A stretch of 64,000 bases of DNA from Rheinheimera hassiensis (lineage in GTDB: Bacteria; Pseudomonadota; Gammaproteobacteria; Enterobacterales; Alteromonadaceae): the NCBI RefSeq assembly GCF_022436675.1, contig NZ_JAKUJZ010000012.1, forward strand, positions 19,376-83,375, in the 5' to 3' direction. Positions 1-8,809 of the stretch are shown here, piece after piece. Position numbers and translations under genes: made by a program. Position 1 is the first letter of the stretch. The number at the start of each line of letters is the position of its first letter. Below the pieces are notes generated by a model, which saw nothing but the letters and a program-made list of their open reading frames with translations, was not told the DNA's origin and did no database searches.

Positions 1-335
1 AGCATTGTACGAATGGCAGCACGGTACAACTGTCGGTCAGCTTGTGCTCTGGTGGCTCTTACCGCCGGGCCTTTAGAGCTGTTTAAAGTGCGAAACTGAA
101 TACCACCTTTGTCAGCTGCTATTGCCATAGCACCGCCTAACGCATCGATTTCTTTAACCAGATGACCTTTGCCAATGCCACCAATAGCCGGATTGCAGGA
201 CATTTGTCCTAAGGTTTCAACATTGTGGGTTAGCAATAATGTTTTACGGCCCATGCGTGCAGCTGCCAGAGCGGCTTCGGTGCCTGCATGGCCACCGCCT
301 ACAACGATAACGTCGAATGTCTCTTGGTACAGCAT
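1..335 (-). CDS. mnmG: MnmG (GidA), tRNA uridine-5-carboxymethylaminomethyl modification enzyme, N-terminal part only
   Basis: This is the first 111 codons of the gene; the rest lies beyond the left window edge. MnmG is the FAD-binding partner of MnmE and together they install the cmnm5 group on the wobble uridine of certain tRNAs. The start codon is the ATG at 335, and the protein begins [20 protein letters not shown], a Rossmann FAD-binding glycine motif (GGGHAG) at about residues 13-18. The family motif [20 protein letters not shown] follows at about residues 45-64. The neighbouring oriC-like region and mioC match the classic gidA-oriC-mioC order of enterobacteria and vibrios. Its partner mnmE lies at 13.2-14.6 kb. 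Confidence 0.97.
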   Translation of the reverse strand, partial: MLYQETFDVIVVGGGHAGTEAALAAARMGRKTLLLTHNVETLGQMSCNPAIGGIGKGHLVKEIDALGGAMAIAADKGGIQFRTLNSSKGPAVRATRAQADRQLYRAAIRTM

Positions 336-604
336 AGTTGCCTCAGTATCTGGTTAATCTGTGAAAGTGTTTAAGGGGCGCTATTGTAGCGCGATCCAGG
401 TGTAAGTGGAATGCTGTACCGGGCTTAGGATCTTCTAAATTAAATAAGATCTTTTTAGAGATCTTTTTATTATTTTTACTACTAAGGAGCCGGTTTTCAG
501 TGCATAAGCGGATCTTTATAAGAATGATCAGAAGCTTACTAAGGATCAGATCCTGTGATCAAGCTAGGATCTGTTGCGGTTGAACCGGTGATCAAAATGG
601 CACT

Positions 605-613
605 TTATCCACA
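605..613 (+). promoter_or_regulatory. DnaA box (perfect consensus)
   Basis: TTATCCACA matches the high-affinity R-type DnaA box exactly. It lies within the GATC-rich oriC-like region, to the right of the AT-rich unwinding block. Confidence 0.85.
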
Positions 614-677
614 TGTCAGAAAAATATTTTTTTTATATTTAGGATAAATACAGCTTAATAACCGGTTTTACCTATAC

Positions 678-686
678 TTATGCACA
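678..686 (+). promoter_or_regulatory. DnaA box (TTATNCACA type)
   Basis: TTATGCACA fits the TTATNCACA form of the DnaA box and lies 64 bases right of the perfect box in the same orientation. A further one-mismatch box on the opposite strand sits at 711-719. Confidence 0.7.
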
Positions 687-892
687 GAGTGATTTATTAA
701 ATTGTAATTTTGTTGATAACTTGGGTGTAACTGGATCCTAACGCTTAAAATGCTTTTATCATGGCTTTATCATGCTGATATCAAGACTGTTTGTTAGATT
801 GCCGTTAAGGTAACCACAAGTTGGTTTTATTGCTGAGGCCAACCTGGGAGAGACTAACGTTATCCTGTTCTTCCTGAGATATACTTGTGTTT

Positions 893-918
893 GCGGGTGC
901 TTGCCACCCGCTTTTTTT
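893..918 (+). terminator. Intrinsic terminator reading on the plus strand, at the 3' end of mioC
   Basis: A 7-bp GC-rich stem (GCGGGTG with CACCCGC, 5-base loop) is followed by seven T residues at 912-918 on the plus strand. No plus-strand gene lies upstream, and the minus-strand transcript of mioC gets no U tract from this hairpin. It may shield mioC from transcription crossing oriC, or end an unannotated transcript. Confidence 0.6.
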
Positions 919-1354
919 ATTGCAGCGTTTTAATAAAGTCAGGTAGCCAGCGCAGGGCATGTTCCTCTGGTAGTTCGGCATCCTGGGCATCAATTTGCAG
1001 TGGCATTAACAAGCATTTTGCCTGCTGCGTATCTAGTAAACTCGCTATTTTTTCGCCAGCCAGACAAAAAGTATCGTAGGCAGAGTCACCTAAAGTGATC
1101 ACGGCATAAGAAAGTGTGGTAAGATCACGCCGATCTTGTGCTAATTGATCCGCAAAGGGTTGAATATTATCAGGCAGATCTCCTGCGCCATAGGTGGATG
1201 TGATCACTAACCAAACCCCGGAAGGGTTAAGGTGATCCAGTTCGGGTTTCAGATGAAGTGTTGCTTCATAGCCCGCTTGTACCAGTGTTTCAGCAACTTG
1301 TTCTGCCACATATTCCGCTGCGCCCATTTGGCTGCCAACGAGGATGTCTATCAT
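917..1354 (-). CDS. mioC: MioC, flavodoxin-like FMN protein
   Basis: The 145-residue protein is a short-chain flavodoxin of the size of E. coli MioC (about 147 aa). It begins MIDILVGSQMGAAEYVAEQV, where the GSQMGAAEY segment is the FMN-phosphate loop. The central WLVITSTYGAGDLPDNIQPF segment (about residues 48-67) and the VITLGDSAYDTFCLAG segment (about 85-100) are the other flavin-contacting loops. MioC has been linked to biotin synthase electron transfer in E. coli. Its location beside oriC, transcribed towards the origin, is the conserved arrangement. The start is the ATG at 1354. Confidence 0.93.
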   Translation of the reverse strand: MIDILVGSQMGAAEYVAEQVAETLVQAGYEATLHLKPELDHLNPSGVWLVITSTYGAGDLPDNIQPFADQLAQDRRDLTTLSYAVITLGDSAYDTFCLAGEKIASLLDTQQAKCLLMPLQIDAQDAELPEEHALRWLPDFIKTLQ

Positions 1355-1516
1355 GATATGCCTCTTGTCATAAAAATGTTTGGCTATACTACTGGAATAA
1401 AATCAGTTAAAGCTATGCTTTGGTCTGATTTACGTGCTTTTACTGCTCTGCAGGCTAAGTAAAAGCAACAATAGCACTACCACTACGCCTGCGTGTTATT
1501 GAGGTTTAAACAACGT

Positions 1517-3295
1517 ATGTCTGACACTGTGTCATTTTCCCAGCTAATGCTGCCTGAAGCTATTGTTCGTGCTGTTACTGAACTTGGCTATGAAACGCCG
1601 TCGCCTATCCAGGCTGCTGCTATCCCCAAACTATTAGCTGGCGAGGATGTATTAGGCCAGGCGCAAACCGGTACCGGTAAAACCGGTGCTTTCGCGCTGC
1701 CTTTATTAGCACGGCTTGACCCTGCGCAAAACGATCCACAAATTCTGGTTCTGGCGCCAACCCGTGAGCTGGCGATTCAGGTTGCTGAAGCCTTCCAGGC
1801 TTATGCCCGTTATATGCCGGCTTTTCATGTTCTGCCGTTATACGGTGGCCAAAGCTACACTAACCAGCTTAAATCACTAAAACGTGGCTCTCAGGTTATC
1901 GTGGGTACACCTGGCCGTATTCTCGATCACTTAGACCGTGGTACTTTAAAGCTGGATAAGTTGCGCGCTATCGTGCTGGATGAAGCTGACGAAATGCTGC
2001 GTATGGGCTTTATCGACGACGTGCAAACTATTATGGATGCTACGCCGCCGGGCCGTCAGGTCGCCATGTTCTCAGCCACTATGCCTGCGCCTATCCGTGC
2101 TATTGCTCAGAAGCATTTAAAAAATGCTGAAGAAATTAAAATTGCCTCTAAAACCAGTACCGTTGAGCGTATTACCCAACGTTATGTGATGTTAGATGGT
2201 AACCAGAAGCTGGATGCGTTAACCCGTCTACTGGAAGGCGAAGAGTACGATGCCACTATCGTGTTCGTGCGCACCAAAAGCGCCACTGAAGAAATTGCCG
2301 AAAAACTGGGCGCACGCGGTTATGCCGTGGCCTGCTTAAACGGTGATATGAATCAGGCACACCGTGAACTGACCATTCGTAAAATGAAAGCTAACCAGCT
2401 GGATATTATTGTGGCAACTGACGTTGCCGCCCGTGGTTTAGACGTAGAGCGTATCAGCCTGGTAGTAAACTACGACATTCCTTACGACAGTGAAGCCTAT
2501 GTCCACCGTATTGGCCGTACCGGTCGCGCCGGTCGTGAAGGTAAAGCGATTTTATTCGTGTCACCACGTGAGCGCCGTTTACTGCGTACTATTGAACATG
2601 CTACCAAACAGCCAATTGAGCAGATGTCACTGCCTACCGGCCGTGTGATTGAACAGCGTCGTATAGAATCGTTCCGTGAACAGTTAGCGCAAACCATTGA
2701 AACTCAGGATTTAAGCTTCTTCCAAACGTTAATTAACGATTGGCGCGAGAAGATTGAAACTACAGAAAATGATCTGGCTGCGGCTTTACTGTTTTTAGCG
2801 CAGAAAGACCAGCCGTTAAACGTTGCCAGCCAGTTCCCGGAAATCCGCGAGCCGCATGCCCGTGGCGAGCGTGAAGAACGTCCACGCCGTGAGCGCTCAG
2901 ATCGCCCTGAACGCAGTGGTGAGCGTCCGGATCGTGGCCCACGTGTTAAGCGTGAAATGAAAGGCGATTACCAGACTTACCGTATTGAAGTAGGTAAAGA
3001 GCACGGTGTGCGTGCAGGTGATATCGTTGGTGCAATTGCCAACGAAGCCAATATCGACAGCCAGTTTATCGGTAATATTAAGCTGTTTGATCATTTCAGC
3101 ACTGTAGAGTTGCCGGCAACTATTCCGAATGAAATTTTCCAGCACCTGAAAAAGGTGTATGTGCGTAAGCAAAAGCTGAATATCACCGTAGACAGCGGCG
3201 CGACAGCTGCGCCAGCAGGCGAGCGTCGTCCGTCAAACGGCCCTGGCCCACGCCCTGGTGCTGCGCCACGTGCGCCACGTAAACCGCGTGATTAA
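1517..3295 (+). CDS. deaD: DeaD/CsdA-type DEAD-box ATP-dependent RNA helicase
   Basis: The 592-residue protein has all the DEAD-box motifs: the Q motif (SPIQ near residue 30), Walker A AQTGTGKT (about 49-56), PTRELA (about 81-86), DEAD (155-158), SAT, and HRIGRTGRAGR. An Arg/Glu-rich linker (about 450-480) precedes a DbpA-type RNA-binding domain that contains YRIEVGKEHGVRAGDIVGAI, then a basic Pro/Arg/Gly tail. This layout is that of CsdA/DeaD, which unwinds structured RNA during ribosome assembly and cold adaptation. The ATG at 1517 is preferred, with GAGG twelve bases upstream; an in-frame GTG at 1493 adds only eight residues that do not look conserved. It is monocistronic, with a terminator just downstream. 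Confidence 0.93.
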   Translation: MSDTVSFSQLMLPEAIVRAVTELGYETPSPIQAAAIPKLLAGEDVLGQAQTGTGKTGAFALPLLARLDPAQNDPQILVLAPTRELAIQVAEAFQAYARYMPAFHVLPLYGGQSYTNQLKSLKRGSQVIVGTPGRILDHLDRGTLKLDKLRAIVLDEADEMLRMGFIDDVQTIMDATPPGRQVAMFSATMPAPIRAIAQKHLKNAEEIKIASKTSTVERITQRYVMLDGNQKLDALTRLLEGEEYDATIVFVRTKSATEEIAEKLGARGYAVACLNGDMNQAHRELTIRKMKANQLDIIVATDVAARGLDVERISLVVNYDIPYDSEAYVHRIGRTGRAGREGKAILFVSPRERRLLRTIEHATKQPIEQMSLPTGRVIEQRRIESFREQLAQTIETQDLSFFQTLINDWREKIETTENDLAAALLFLAQKDQPLNVASQFPEIREPHARGEREERPRRERSDRPERSGERPDRGPRVKREMKGDYQTYRIEVGKEHGVRAGDIVGAIANEANIDSQFIGNIKLFDHFSTVELPATIPNEIFQHLKKVYVRKQKLNITVDSGATAAPAGERRPSNGPGPRPGAAPRAPRKPRD

Positions 3296-3312
3296 GTTTT
3301 ACCCTGTGTGAT

Positions 3313-3338
3313 AAAACCCTGCCGCGGCAGGGTTTTTT
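3313..3338 (+). terminator. Intrinsic terminator of the deaD-type gene
   Basis: CCCTGCC pairs with GGCAGGG around a very short GC loop, flanked by AAAA and a run of six T at 3333-3338, starting 17 bases after the deaD stop codon. Confidence 0.9.
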
Positions 3339-3450
3339 ATTGGCGACAGATTAACCACTGCACGTGTTAAACAGTGCTTGTTTGCCAGGCTGAAGTTTCT
3401 TATTGTAGAAGGCTTGCTTAACATCCTGAAAAATAACAGAGCAGCTGACT

Positions 3451-5946
3451 ATGCCAAGCGTTTCATCCCGCTTTACTTTACCGCCGTTACCCTTACTTAG
3501 TTTGCTGGCGACATTGCTGTGTAGCAGCGTTGTCAACGCAGATGCTATTCGTCAAACCAAAGGTGACTTTGAAGATAAGTTTCGTCAGTTAGACGAAGTA
3601 TTGCCAACGCCTAACGTATATCGCAATGCGGCCGGTGAACCGGGCCAGCAATACTGGCAGCAACAGGTTAACTATAAAATGGACGTGGAGCTGGATGAAA
3701 CCGCGCGCCGGCTCAGTGCTAAACAGCAAATAAGTTATAAAAATAATTCACCGTACAGTTTGAAGTACCTTTGGCTGCACTTGGATCAGAACATCTTTAA
3801 AAACGATTCAATGGCCGAAATGAGCACCGACTTTGGTGGTATTGGCCGGCGTGGCCCTGCCACGTCGATTGGCGATGGTGACATTACTGCGCGCTTAAGT
3901 TTGGAAGAGCTGCGCCGGCAACAGTTTATGGCTGACAATGAGCTGGGCTTTGTTATCAGCAACGTAAAAAGCAGCAGCGGCAAAGCCTTACCGGTTACAC
4001 TGGTGGGCACTTTGATGCGCATCGATTTGGATAAGCCGTTAAAACCGGGCCAATCGGCAGATTTCAGCCTCGATTTTGCCTTTAATATTGTAGAGGAAGA
4101 TGCGGTATCGGCACGCTCCGGTTATGAGCACTTCCCCAAAGATGCCCGTGAAGGTGGCAACGATATTTTCTTATTGGCGCAGTGGTTTCCGCGTTTAGTG
4201 GCTTATACCGATTATGAAGCCTGGACCAATAAAGAGTTTTTAGGTCGTGGTGAGTTTACCTTGGAGTTTGGTGATTATGATGTCCGGTTAACGGTACCAA
4301 GCGACCATATTGTATCGTCCACCGGCGAGCTGCAAAACAGCAGCAAAGTGTTAACTAAAGAGCAATTAGCCCGACTGGAACAAGCTAAAACGGCGAAACG
4401 ACCGGTGTTCGTGGTTACTGAAGCGGAAGCGCTGGAAAACGAGAAAGCCGGTACAGAGCAAAGCAAAACCTGGCATTTTAAAGCAAAAAATGTGCGCGAT
4501 TTTGCCTGGGCTTCATCGCGTAAATTTATCTGGGACGCCAAAGGTTATCAACAAGGTGGCACTGAGCAGCCGTTTGTGATGGCGATGTCGTTTTACCCCA
4601 AAGAAGGCGGTGAGTTGTGGCAGAAGTATTCCACCGAAGCCATAGTACATACGATGGAAGTGTATTCACGCTTCTCGTTTGATTACCCGTATCCGGTAGC
4701 GCAATCGGTAAATGGTCCGGTTGGCGGCATGGAATATCCGATGATCACCTTTAACGGCCCGCGCACTAAGTTGCAGGACGATGGCAGCCGCACATACTCG
4801 CAAGCCGAAAAACGCTTTTTAATCGGGGTGGTGATCCATGAAGTAGGCCATATTTACTTCCCGATGGTGGTGAATTCCGACGAGCGGCAGTGGACCTGGA
4901 TGGATGAAGGCTTAAACAGCTTTTTAGACGGTGTTGCCGGTCGCGAGTGGGACCCGACTATTCCGTGGGGCGTAGAGCCGCGTGACGTTGTCGACTATAT
5001 GAAATCCGACGTCCAGGTGCCGATTATGACGCAGTCTGACAGCGTATTAAAGCTGGGCCCCAATGCTTACACCAAACCGGCTGCTGCGCTGAATATCCTG
5101 CGCGAAGTGATTTTAGGTCGCGAACTGTTCGATTTTGCCTTTAAAGAATACGCTACACGCTGGAAGTTTAAGCGGCCAACACCGGCAGACTTTTTCCGTA
5201 CTATGGAAGAGGCCAGCGGCGTTGATCTGGACTGGTTTTGGCGTGGCTGGTTTTACAGCACCGATCATGTTGATATTTCACTGGATAAAGTGTTTCAGCT
5301 GCGTTTAGACAGCAAGAACCCGGACATTGATTTCGAGCGCCAGCGCCAACAGGAGCTGGATAAACCGATGCCGCTGTTTGTTGAGCGTAACAAAGCGCAA
5401 GGCAAAGTGCTGTGGATTGATAAAAACCAGGATGTGCGCGACTTTTACGATGACAACGACCGTTTTACCGTTACCAACAAAGAGCGCAATACCTATAATA
5501 AATTTCTGCATGAGTTAGAGCCGTGGGAGCGCAAAGCGTTTGAGCGTGCAGTGGCAGAAGATAAAAATTACTACGTACTCCAGTTTAGCAATAAGGGCGG
5601 TTTGGTAATGCCGATTTTGCTGCAGCTGAACTATGCCGACGGCAGCAGCGAGCAGCAGTATATTCCGGCCGAGATTTGGCGCCGTAGCCCCAAGGCAGTG
5701 AATAAACTTATTGTTACGGCCAAAGATAAAGTGCTGCAGGACGTAGTAGTCGATCCGAGGTGGGAAACCGCCGATGTCGATATTGAAAACAACTTCTACC
5801 CGCGGCGGATTATTCCGTCACGCATTGAAGCTTATAAAGCCGACAAGAGCAAAGCAAAAGTCAGCCGCGATATTATGCAGGACAGCAAAACCGAATTGAA
5901 AGATCTGGCGAAAAAGCCAGAAGACGGACAAAAGGATAATAATTGA
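3451..5946 (+). CDS. Secreted M1-family zinc metallopeptidase
   Basis: The 831-residue protein starts with a signal peptide (about residues 1-31, hydrophobic core LPLLSLLATLLCSSVVNA) and is probably periplasmic. The gluzincin zinc site HEVGH is at about residue 468, with the third ligand Glu in WMDEGLNSF some 18-20 residues later. The upstream GGMEYP segment is the M1 exopeptidase substrate-binding motif (GxMEN-like). The C-terminal half, beyond about residue 620, resembles the all-beta and helical domains of large M1 enzymes. The substrate is unknown. The gene overlaps the start of the next one (TGATG), so the two are probably co-translated. Confidence 0.9.
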   Translation: MPSVSSRFTLPPLPLLSLLATLLCSSVVNADAIRQTKGDFEDKFRQLDEVLPTPNVYRNAAGEPGQQYWQQQVNYKMDVELDETARRLSAKQQISYKNNSPYSLKYLWLHLDQNIFKNDSMAEMSTDFGGIGRRGPATSIGDGDITARLSLEELRRQQFMADNELGFVISNVKSSSGKALPVTLVGTLMRIDLDKPLKPGQSADFSLDFAFNIVEEDAVSARSGYEHFPKDAREGGNDIFLLAQWFPRLVAYTDYEAWTNKEFLGRGEFTLEFGDYDVRLTVPSDHIVSSTGELQNSSKVLTKEQLARLEQAKTAKRPVFVVTEAEALENEKAGTEQSKTWHFKAKNVRDFAWASSRKFIWDAKGYQQGGTEQPFVMAMSFYPKEGGELWQKYSTEAIVHTMEVYSRFSFDYPYPVAQSVNGPVGGMEYPMITFNGPRTKLQDDGSRTYSQAEKRFLIGVVIHEVGHIYFPMVVNSDERQWTWMDEGLNSFLDGVAGREWDPTIPWGVEPRDVVDYMKSDVQVPIMTQSDSVLKLGPNAYTKPAAALNILREVILGRELFDFAFKEYATRWKFKRPTPADFFRTMEEASGVDLDWFWRGWFYSTDHVDISLDKVFQLRLDSKNPDIDFERQRQQELDKPMPLFVERNKAQGKVLWIDKNQDVRDFYDDNDRFTVTNKERNTYNKFLHELEPWERKAFERAVAEDKNYYVLQFSNKGGLVMPILLQLNYADGSSEQQYIPAEIWRRSPKAVNKLIVTAKDKVLQDVVVDPRWETADVDIENNFYPRRIIPSRIEAYKADKSKAKVSRDIMQDSKTELKDLAKKPEDGQKDNN

Positions 5947-6434
5947 TGCGTAGGCTGTTAGCCTTGTTGTTAATGGCTGGCGTTTGCGGCCAGTTAGCGG
6001 CACATGAAATGAAAACAGCACTGACTAAGGTGCTGTTTAATCAACGCAGCGGCAATATCGAGGTGATGCACCGCTTTTATGTGCACGATGCTGAACACGG
6101 CGTAAAGCAATTGTTTGATGAAGGCGCTGACTTACTCAACAGCGAGCAAACTCAACACACCTTCAGCCGCTATGTTAGCGAGCATTTTGCGTTAACCTCT
6201 CTAAGCGGCGACGCCATCAACCTGACGTTGATTGGCGGACAACTGGAGGGCCGGTTTTTCTGGGTGTATCAGGAAGCGGCTATGCCGACCGGGTTAGACG
6301 GTTTGCGGATTAAACACAACGCCTTGCAGGCATTGTGGCCAGCGCAGGTGAACACGGTAAACGTTGAAGGCCGTGGTGAGGTAAAAAGCCTGAGCTTTGA
6401 CAATAAAACCGGCTGGCAGCAGCTAAGTTTTTAG
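5946..6434 (+). CDS. DUF6702-family exported protein
   Basis: The 162-residue protein has an N-terminal signal peptide (MRRLLALLLMAGVCGQLAA), then HEMKTALTKVLFN, the His-Glu-start beta-rich region typical of DUF6702. The ATG at 5946 overlaps the stop of the M1 peptidase gene; a TTG three bases earlier is less likely. M1 peptidase and DUF6702 genes are often adjacent in related bacteria (recalled, not searched), which suggests a joint periplasmic role. The biochemical function is unknown. Confidence 0.75.
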   Translation: MRRLLALLLMAGVCGQLAAHEMKTALTKVLFNQRSGNIEVMHRFYVHDAEHGVKQLFDEGADLLNSEQTQHTFSRYVSEHFALTSLSGDAINLTLIGGQLEGRFFWVYQEAAMPTGLDGLRIKHNALQALWPAQVNTVNVEGRGEVKSLSFDNKTGWQQLSF

Positions 6435-6500
6435 CCTTGGCTTTAAAAGTAACCGGCCAGGCGCCATATATCAGCCGGTAGACAAAATCTGGAGCTGAGC

Positions 6501-6923
6501 ATGATTATCGCCTGTTCGAATTGTAATGGCTTAAATCGTTTGCCGGCAGAGAAGCCGGCACTTGAAGCGCGTTGTGGCAAATGCAAACAGCCATTGTTTA
6601 GCGGTGAGCCGCTTGAGCTTACTGCGGCTAATTTTAGTGCCCACGCCCATAAAAGTGAGCTGCCGTTGGTGGCTGATTTTTGGGCCAGCTGGTGCGGCCC
6701 GTGCCAGAGTTTTGCGCCGGTTTTCAGTCAGGCTGCACGTGAGCTGGAGCCGCATTTTCGCTTTGGTAAAATCAATACTGAGCAACAGCAGCAGTTGGCG
6801 ACGCAGTTCAATATCCGTTCTATTCCTACCTTAATGCTGTTTAAACAGGGTAAGGTTGTGGCACAGCAAGCGGGTGCTCTACCCAAGCAAGCCTTTTATC
6901 AATGGTTATCACAGTATAAGTAA
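6501..6923 (+). CDS. trxC: Thioredoxin 2 (TrxC)
   Basis: The 140-residue protein has the TrxC-specific N-terminal zinc module with two Cys pairs, CSNC (about residues 5-8) and CGKC (about 25-28). A thioredoxin fold follows with active site WCGPC at about residues 64-68 and the cis-proline loop RSIPTLMLF. It reduces protein disulfides in the cytoplasm, and the zinc module makes it responsive to oxidative stress. The length matches E. coli TrxC (139 aa). GGAG lies upstream of the ATG at 6501. It stands 66 bases after the DUF6702 gene, so it may have its own promoter. Confidence 0.95.
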   Translation: MIIACSNCNGLNRLPAEKPALEARCGKCKQPLFSGEPLELTAANFSAHAHKSELPLVADFWASWCGPCQSFAPVFSQAARELEPHFRFGKINTEQQQQLATQFNIRSIPTLMLFKQGKVVAQQAGALPKQAFYQWLSQYK

Positions 6924-6949
6924 GTATTCACTCGCATTTCGGAGGCTTT

Positions 6950-7441
6950 ATGACATCACAGGTTTTTACGCTCAGCAGTCCGGACGTTAAAGAAGGCCAT
7001 TTTATGGCCACAGATCACGAGTTTGATGGCTTTGGCTGCAATGGCAAAAATATATCGCCTGAGCTTAACTGGACTAACGCCCCGGCCGGTACTAAAAGCT
7101 TCGCCGTTACCGTATTTGACCCGGATGCGCCTACTTGCTCGGGTTTCTGGCACTGGTTGGTAACCGATATTCCGCAGGACGCTAAAGGTTTAGCCCGTGG
7201 CGCCGGTAAAGGCAGCCTGCCAACGGGCAGCCGCAGTTTTAACAATGATTATGGCAGTAAAGACTTTGGCGGCGCTTGCCCGCCGGAAGGTCATGGTATG
7301 CACCGTTATCAATTTACCGTGTGGGCCTTACCCGAAGAAGCACTGCCGGCCGCTGATGGCGCCAGCTCTGCGGTGGTTGGTTTTATGTTAAATGCTATGG
7401 CGCTGGGTAAAGCCACGTTAACGGCAACCTATGCCCGTTAA
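6950..7441 (+). CDS. YbhB/YbcL family Raf-kinase-inhibitor-like (PEBP) protein
   Basis: The 163-residue protein has the bacterial PEBP signatures: NISPELNW near residue 35, FDPDAPTCSGFWHWLVTDIP at about residues 57-76, and the GPCPP-type loop as GGACPPEGHGMHRY at about residues 108-121. There is no signal peptide, so it is cytoplasmic like E. coli YbhB. The family binds small anionic ligands in a conserved pocket; its physiological role is unclear. A strong Shine-Dalgarno (GGAGG) precedes the ATG, and a terminator follows. It may be co-transcribed with trxC, 26 bases upstream. Confidence 0.9.
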   Translation: MTSQVFTLSSPDVKEGHFMATDHEFDGFGCNGKNISPELNWTNAPAGTKSFAVTVFDPDAPTCSGFWHWLVTDIPQDAKGLARGAGKGSLPTGSRSFNNDYGSKDFGGACPPEGHGMHRYQFTVWALPEEALPAADGASSAVVGFMLNAMALGKATLTATYAR

Positions 7442-7465
7442 TCATTAAAAAAGGTACATCAGACT

Positions 7466-7490
7466 AAGGCCGCATACCGCGGCCTTTTTT
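7466..7490 (+). terminator. Intrinsic terminator after the YbhB-like gene
   Basis: An 8-bp stem (AAGGCCGC with GCGGCCTT, 5-base loop) runs into a T tract ending at 7490. Confidence 0.9.
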
Positions 7491-7552
7491 CTTACGCTAA
7501 GCTAAGGTTTTCGCCTTGCGGGGTTAGTACTCTGACAACCACAGCTAATATT

Positions 7553-8734
7553 ATGCCGCAACGTTTCTATGTGTTGCTAGCCGGGTTTTTCAGCCAGTTA
7601 CTTTGCCTGGGTGTGGCCCGCTTTGCCTATACCCCGCTGTTGCCATTAATGCAGCAGCAAAATGTGCTGGATGACGCCAGTGGTGGTTATCTGGCTGCGG
7701 TTAACTATCTGGGTTATATGGCCGGGGCTTTGCTGGCGGCCAGCCTGAGTAATCTTAAACTAAAAGATACCCTGTACCGGCTTGGCTTAATTTTAGCGGT
7801 GCTGAGCACTCTTGGCATGGCGTTAACCGATAACGTTTGGCTGTGGTCGTTCTGGCGCTTTGTGGCGGGCTTAAGCAGCGCTTGTTCCATGCTGATTGCC
7901 TCTGGCCTGATTATGCATTGGCTGTTAAGCCACAAACAACGGGCTGAACTGGGCATCCACTTTGCCGGCTTAGGCTTTGGTATTGCACTTGCTGCGGTAT
8001 TGGTAGAGCTGATGCTAAGCCTGCAGCTGGACTGGCGCACCCAGTGGCAGTATTTAGCCTTGTTCGGCGTGTTACTGGCCATTCCGGCCTGGCGCTGGTT
8101 ACCAAAGCCGCTACAAACAACTTTAACCAGACAGGCTGGCATGGCCGACACGCCACCGGAGAAACGTTTTATCCGCCTAATGCTAGCCAGTTATTTTTGC
8201 GCCGGTTATGGCTATGTTATCAGTGCTACTTTTATCGTTACCATTGTCGAGCGTATGCCGGGTTTAAGCGGCAGCGGTAATCTGAGTTTTATCGTTTTAG
8301 GTTTAGCAGCAGCACCGGCGGTATTGTTGTGGGATTTAATTGCGCGTAAAACCGGCTACCTGAAAGCTATTATGCTGGCGTTGTTGGCACAAAGCGCCGC
8401 TATTTTACTGCCGCTATGGTTTAGCTCGTTAACGGCAGTATTGCTAAGCGCGGCCTTATTTGGCGCGACCTTTGTCGGGGTGGTTAGTTTAGTGCTAACC
8501 ATGGCAGGGCGCTTGTATCCGAGTAAACCGGCGAAATTAATGGGCAAGATGACCCTGGCCTACGGTAGTGCACAGGTAATAGCACCGGCCCTGACCGGTT
8601 ATCTGGCTGAAATAACAGGCCAGTACGATATTGGCCTGTATCTGGCCGCCGGCTTTGTTACGTTAGGTGCGCTGCTGATAGCGGTGTTGATAGCAACGGA
8701 CAATACTTCACAGCAGCTAGATGTCTTGCCTTAG
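7553..8734 (+). CDS. YbfB/YjiJ family MFS transporter
   Basis: The 393-residue integral membrane protein has about twelve hydrophobic helices. The N-terminal LGVARFAYTPLLPLM segment (about residues 19-33) is the signature of the YbfB/YjiJ branch of the major facilitator superfamily. The substrate is not known. It is the last backbone gene before the AT-rich island: its TAG stop is at 8732-8734, and the left direct repeat begins at the next base. Confidence 0.85.
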   Translation: MPQRFYVLLAGFFSQLLCLGVARFAYTPLLPLMQQQNVLDDASGGYLAAVNYLGYMAGALLAASLSNLKLKDTLYRLGLILAVLSTLGMALTDNVWLWSFWRFVAGLSSACSMLIASGLIMHWLLSHKQRAELGIHFAGLGFGIALAAVLVELMLSLQLDWRTQWQYLALFGVLLAIPAWRWLPKPLQTTLTRQAGMADTPPEKRFIRLMLASYFCAGYGYVISATFIVTIVERMPGLSGSGNLSFIVLGLAAAPAVLLWDLIARKTGYLKAIMLALLAQSAAILLPLWFSSLTAVLLSAALFGATFVGVVSLVLTMAGRLYPSKPAKLMGKMTLAYGSAQVIAPALTGYLAEITGQYDIGLYLAAGFVTLGALLIAVLIATDNTSQQLDVLP

Positions 8735-8752
8735 CTAATTGACTATACAAAA
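8735..8752 (-). repeat. Left flanking direct repeat of the island (attL-like)
   Basis: This 18-bp copy matches the mnmE 3' end (13233-13250) at 14 of 18 positions, including a perfect 10-bp core that reads TTTTGTATAG on the minus strand. It starts immediately after the MFS stop codon, where the AT-rich sequence begins. Confidence 0.5.
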
Positions 8753-8809
8753 AATTATTTAAATAAATCAGTAATATGCTTGTATCTTGATGGCCAATAA
8801 GAGGGGGGC

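Larger units (their letters stand above)
393..740. other. oriC: Probable chromosomal replication origin oriC (mnmG-mioC intergenic region)
   Basis: The stretch between mnmG and mioC has no credible gene. It contains twelve GATC (Dam) sites between 393 and 737, eleven of them within 393-593. An AT-rich block at 429-480 carries repeated GATCTTTTT units like the duplex-unwinding 13-mers of E. coli oriC. There is a perfect DnaA box TTATCCACA at 605-613, a near-perfect TTATGCACA at 678-686, and a one-mismatch box (TTATCAACA on the minus strand) at 711-719. Position, GATC density and boxes all resemble enterobacterial oriC. Function as the origin is inferred and not shown by sequence alone; the dnaA upstream region is a weaker alternative. 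Confidence 0.85.

Noticed and set aside
7714..8151. A 145-codon open frame antisense to the MFS gene
   Set aside because: It is inside the transporter gene on the other strand with no start signal and no domain features.
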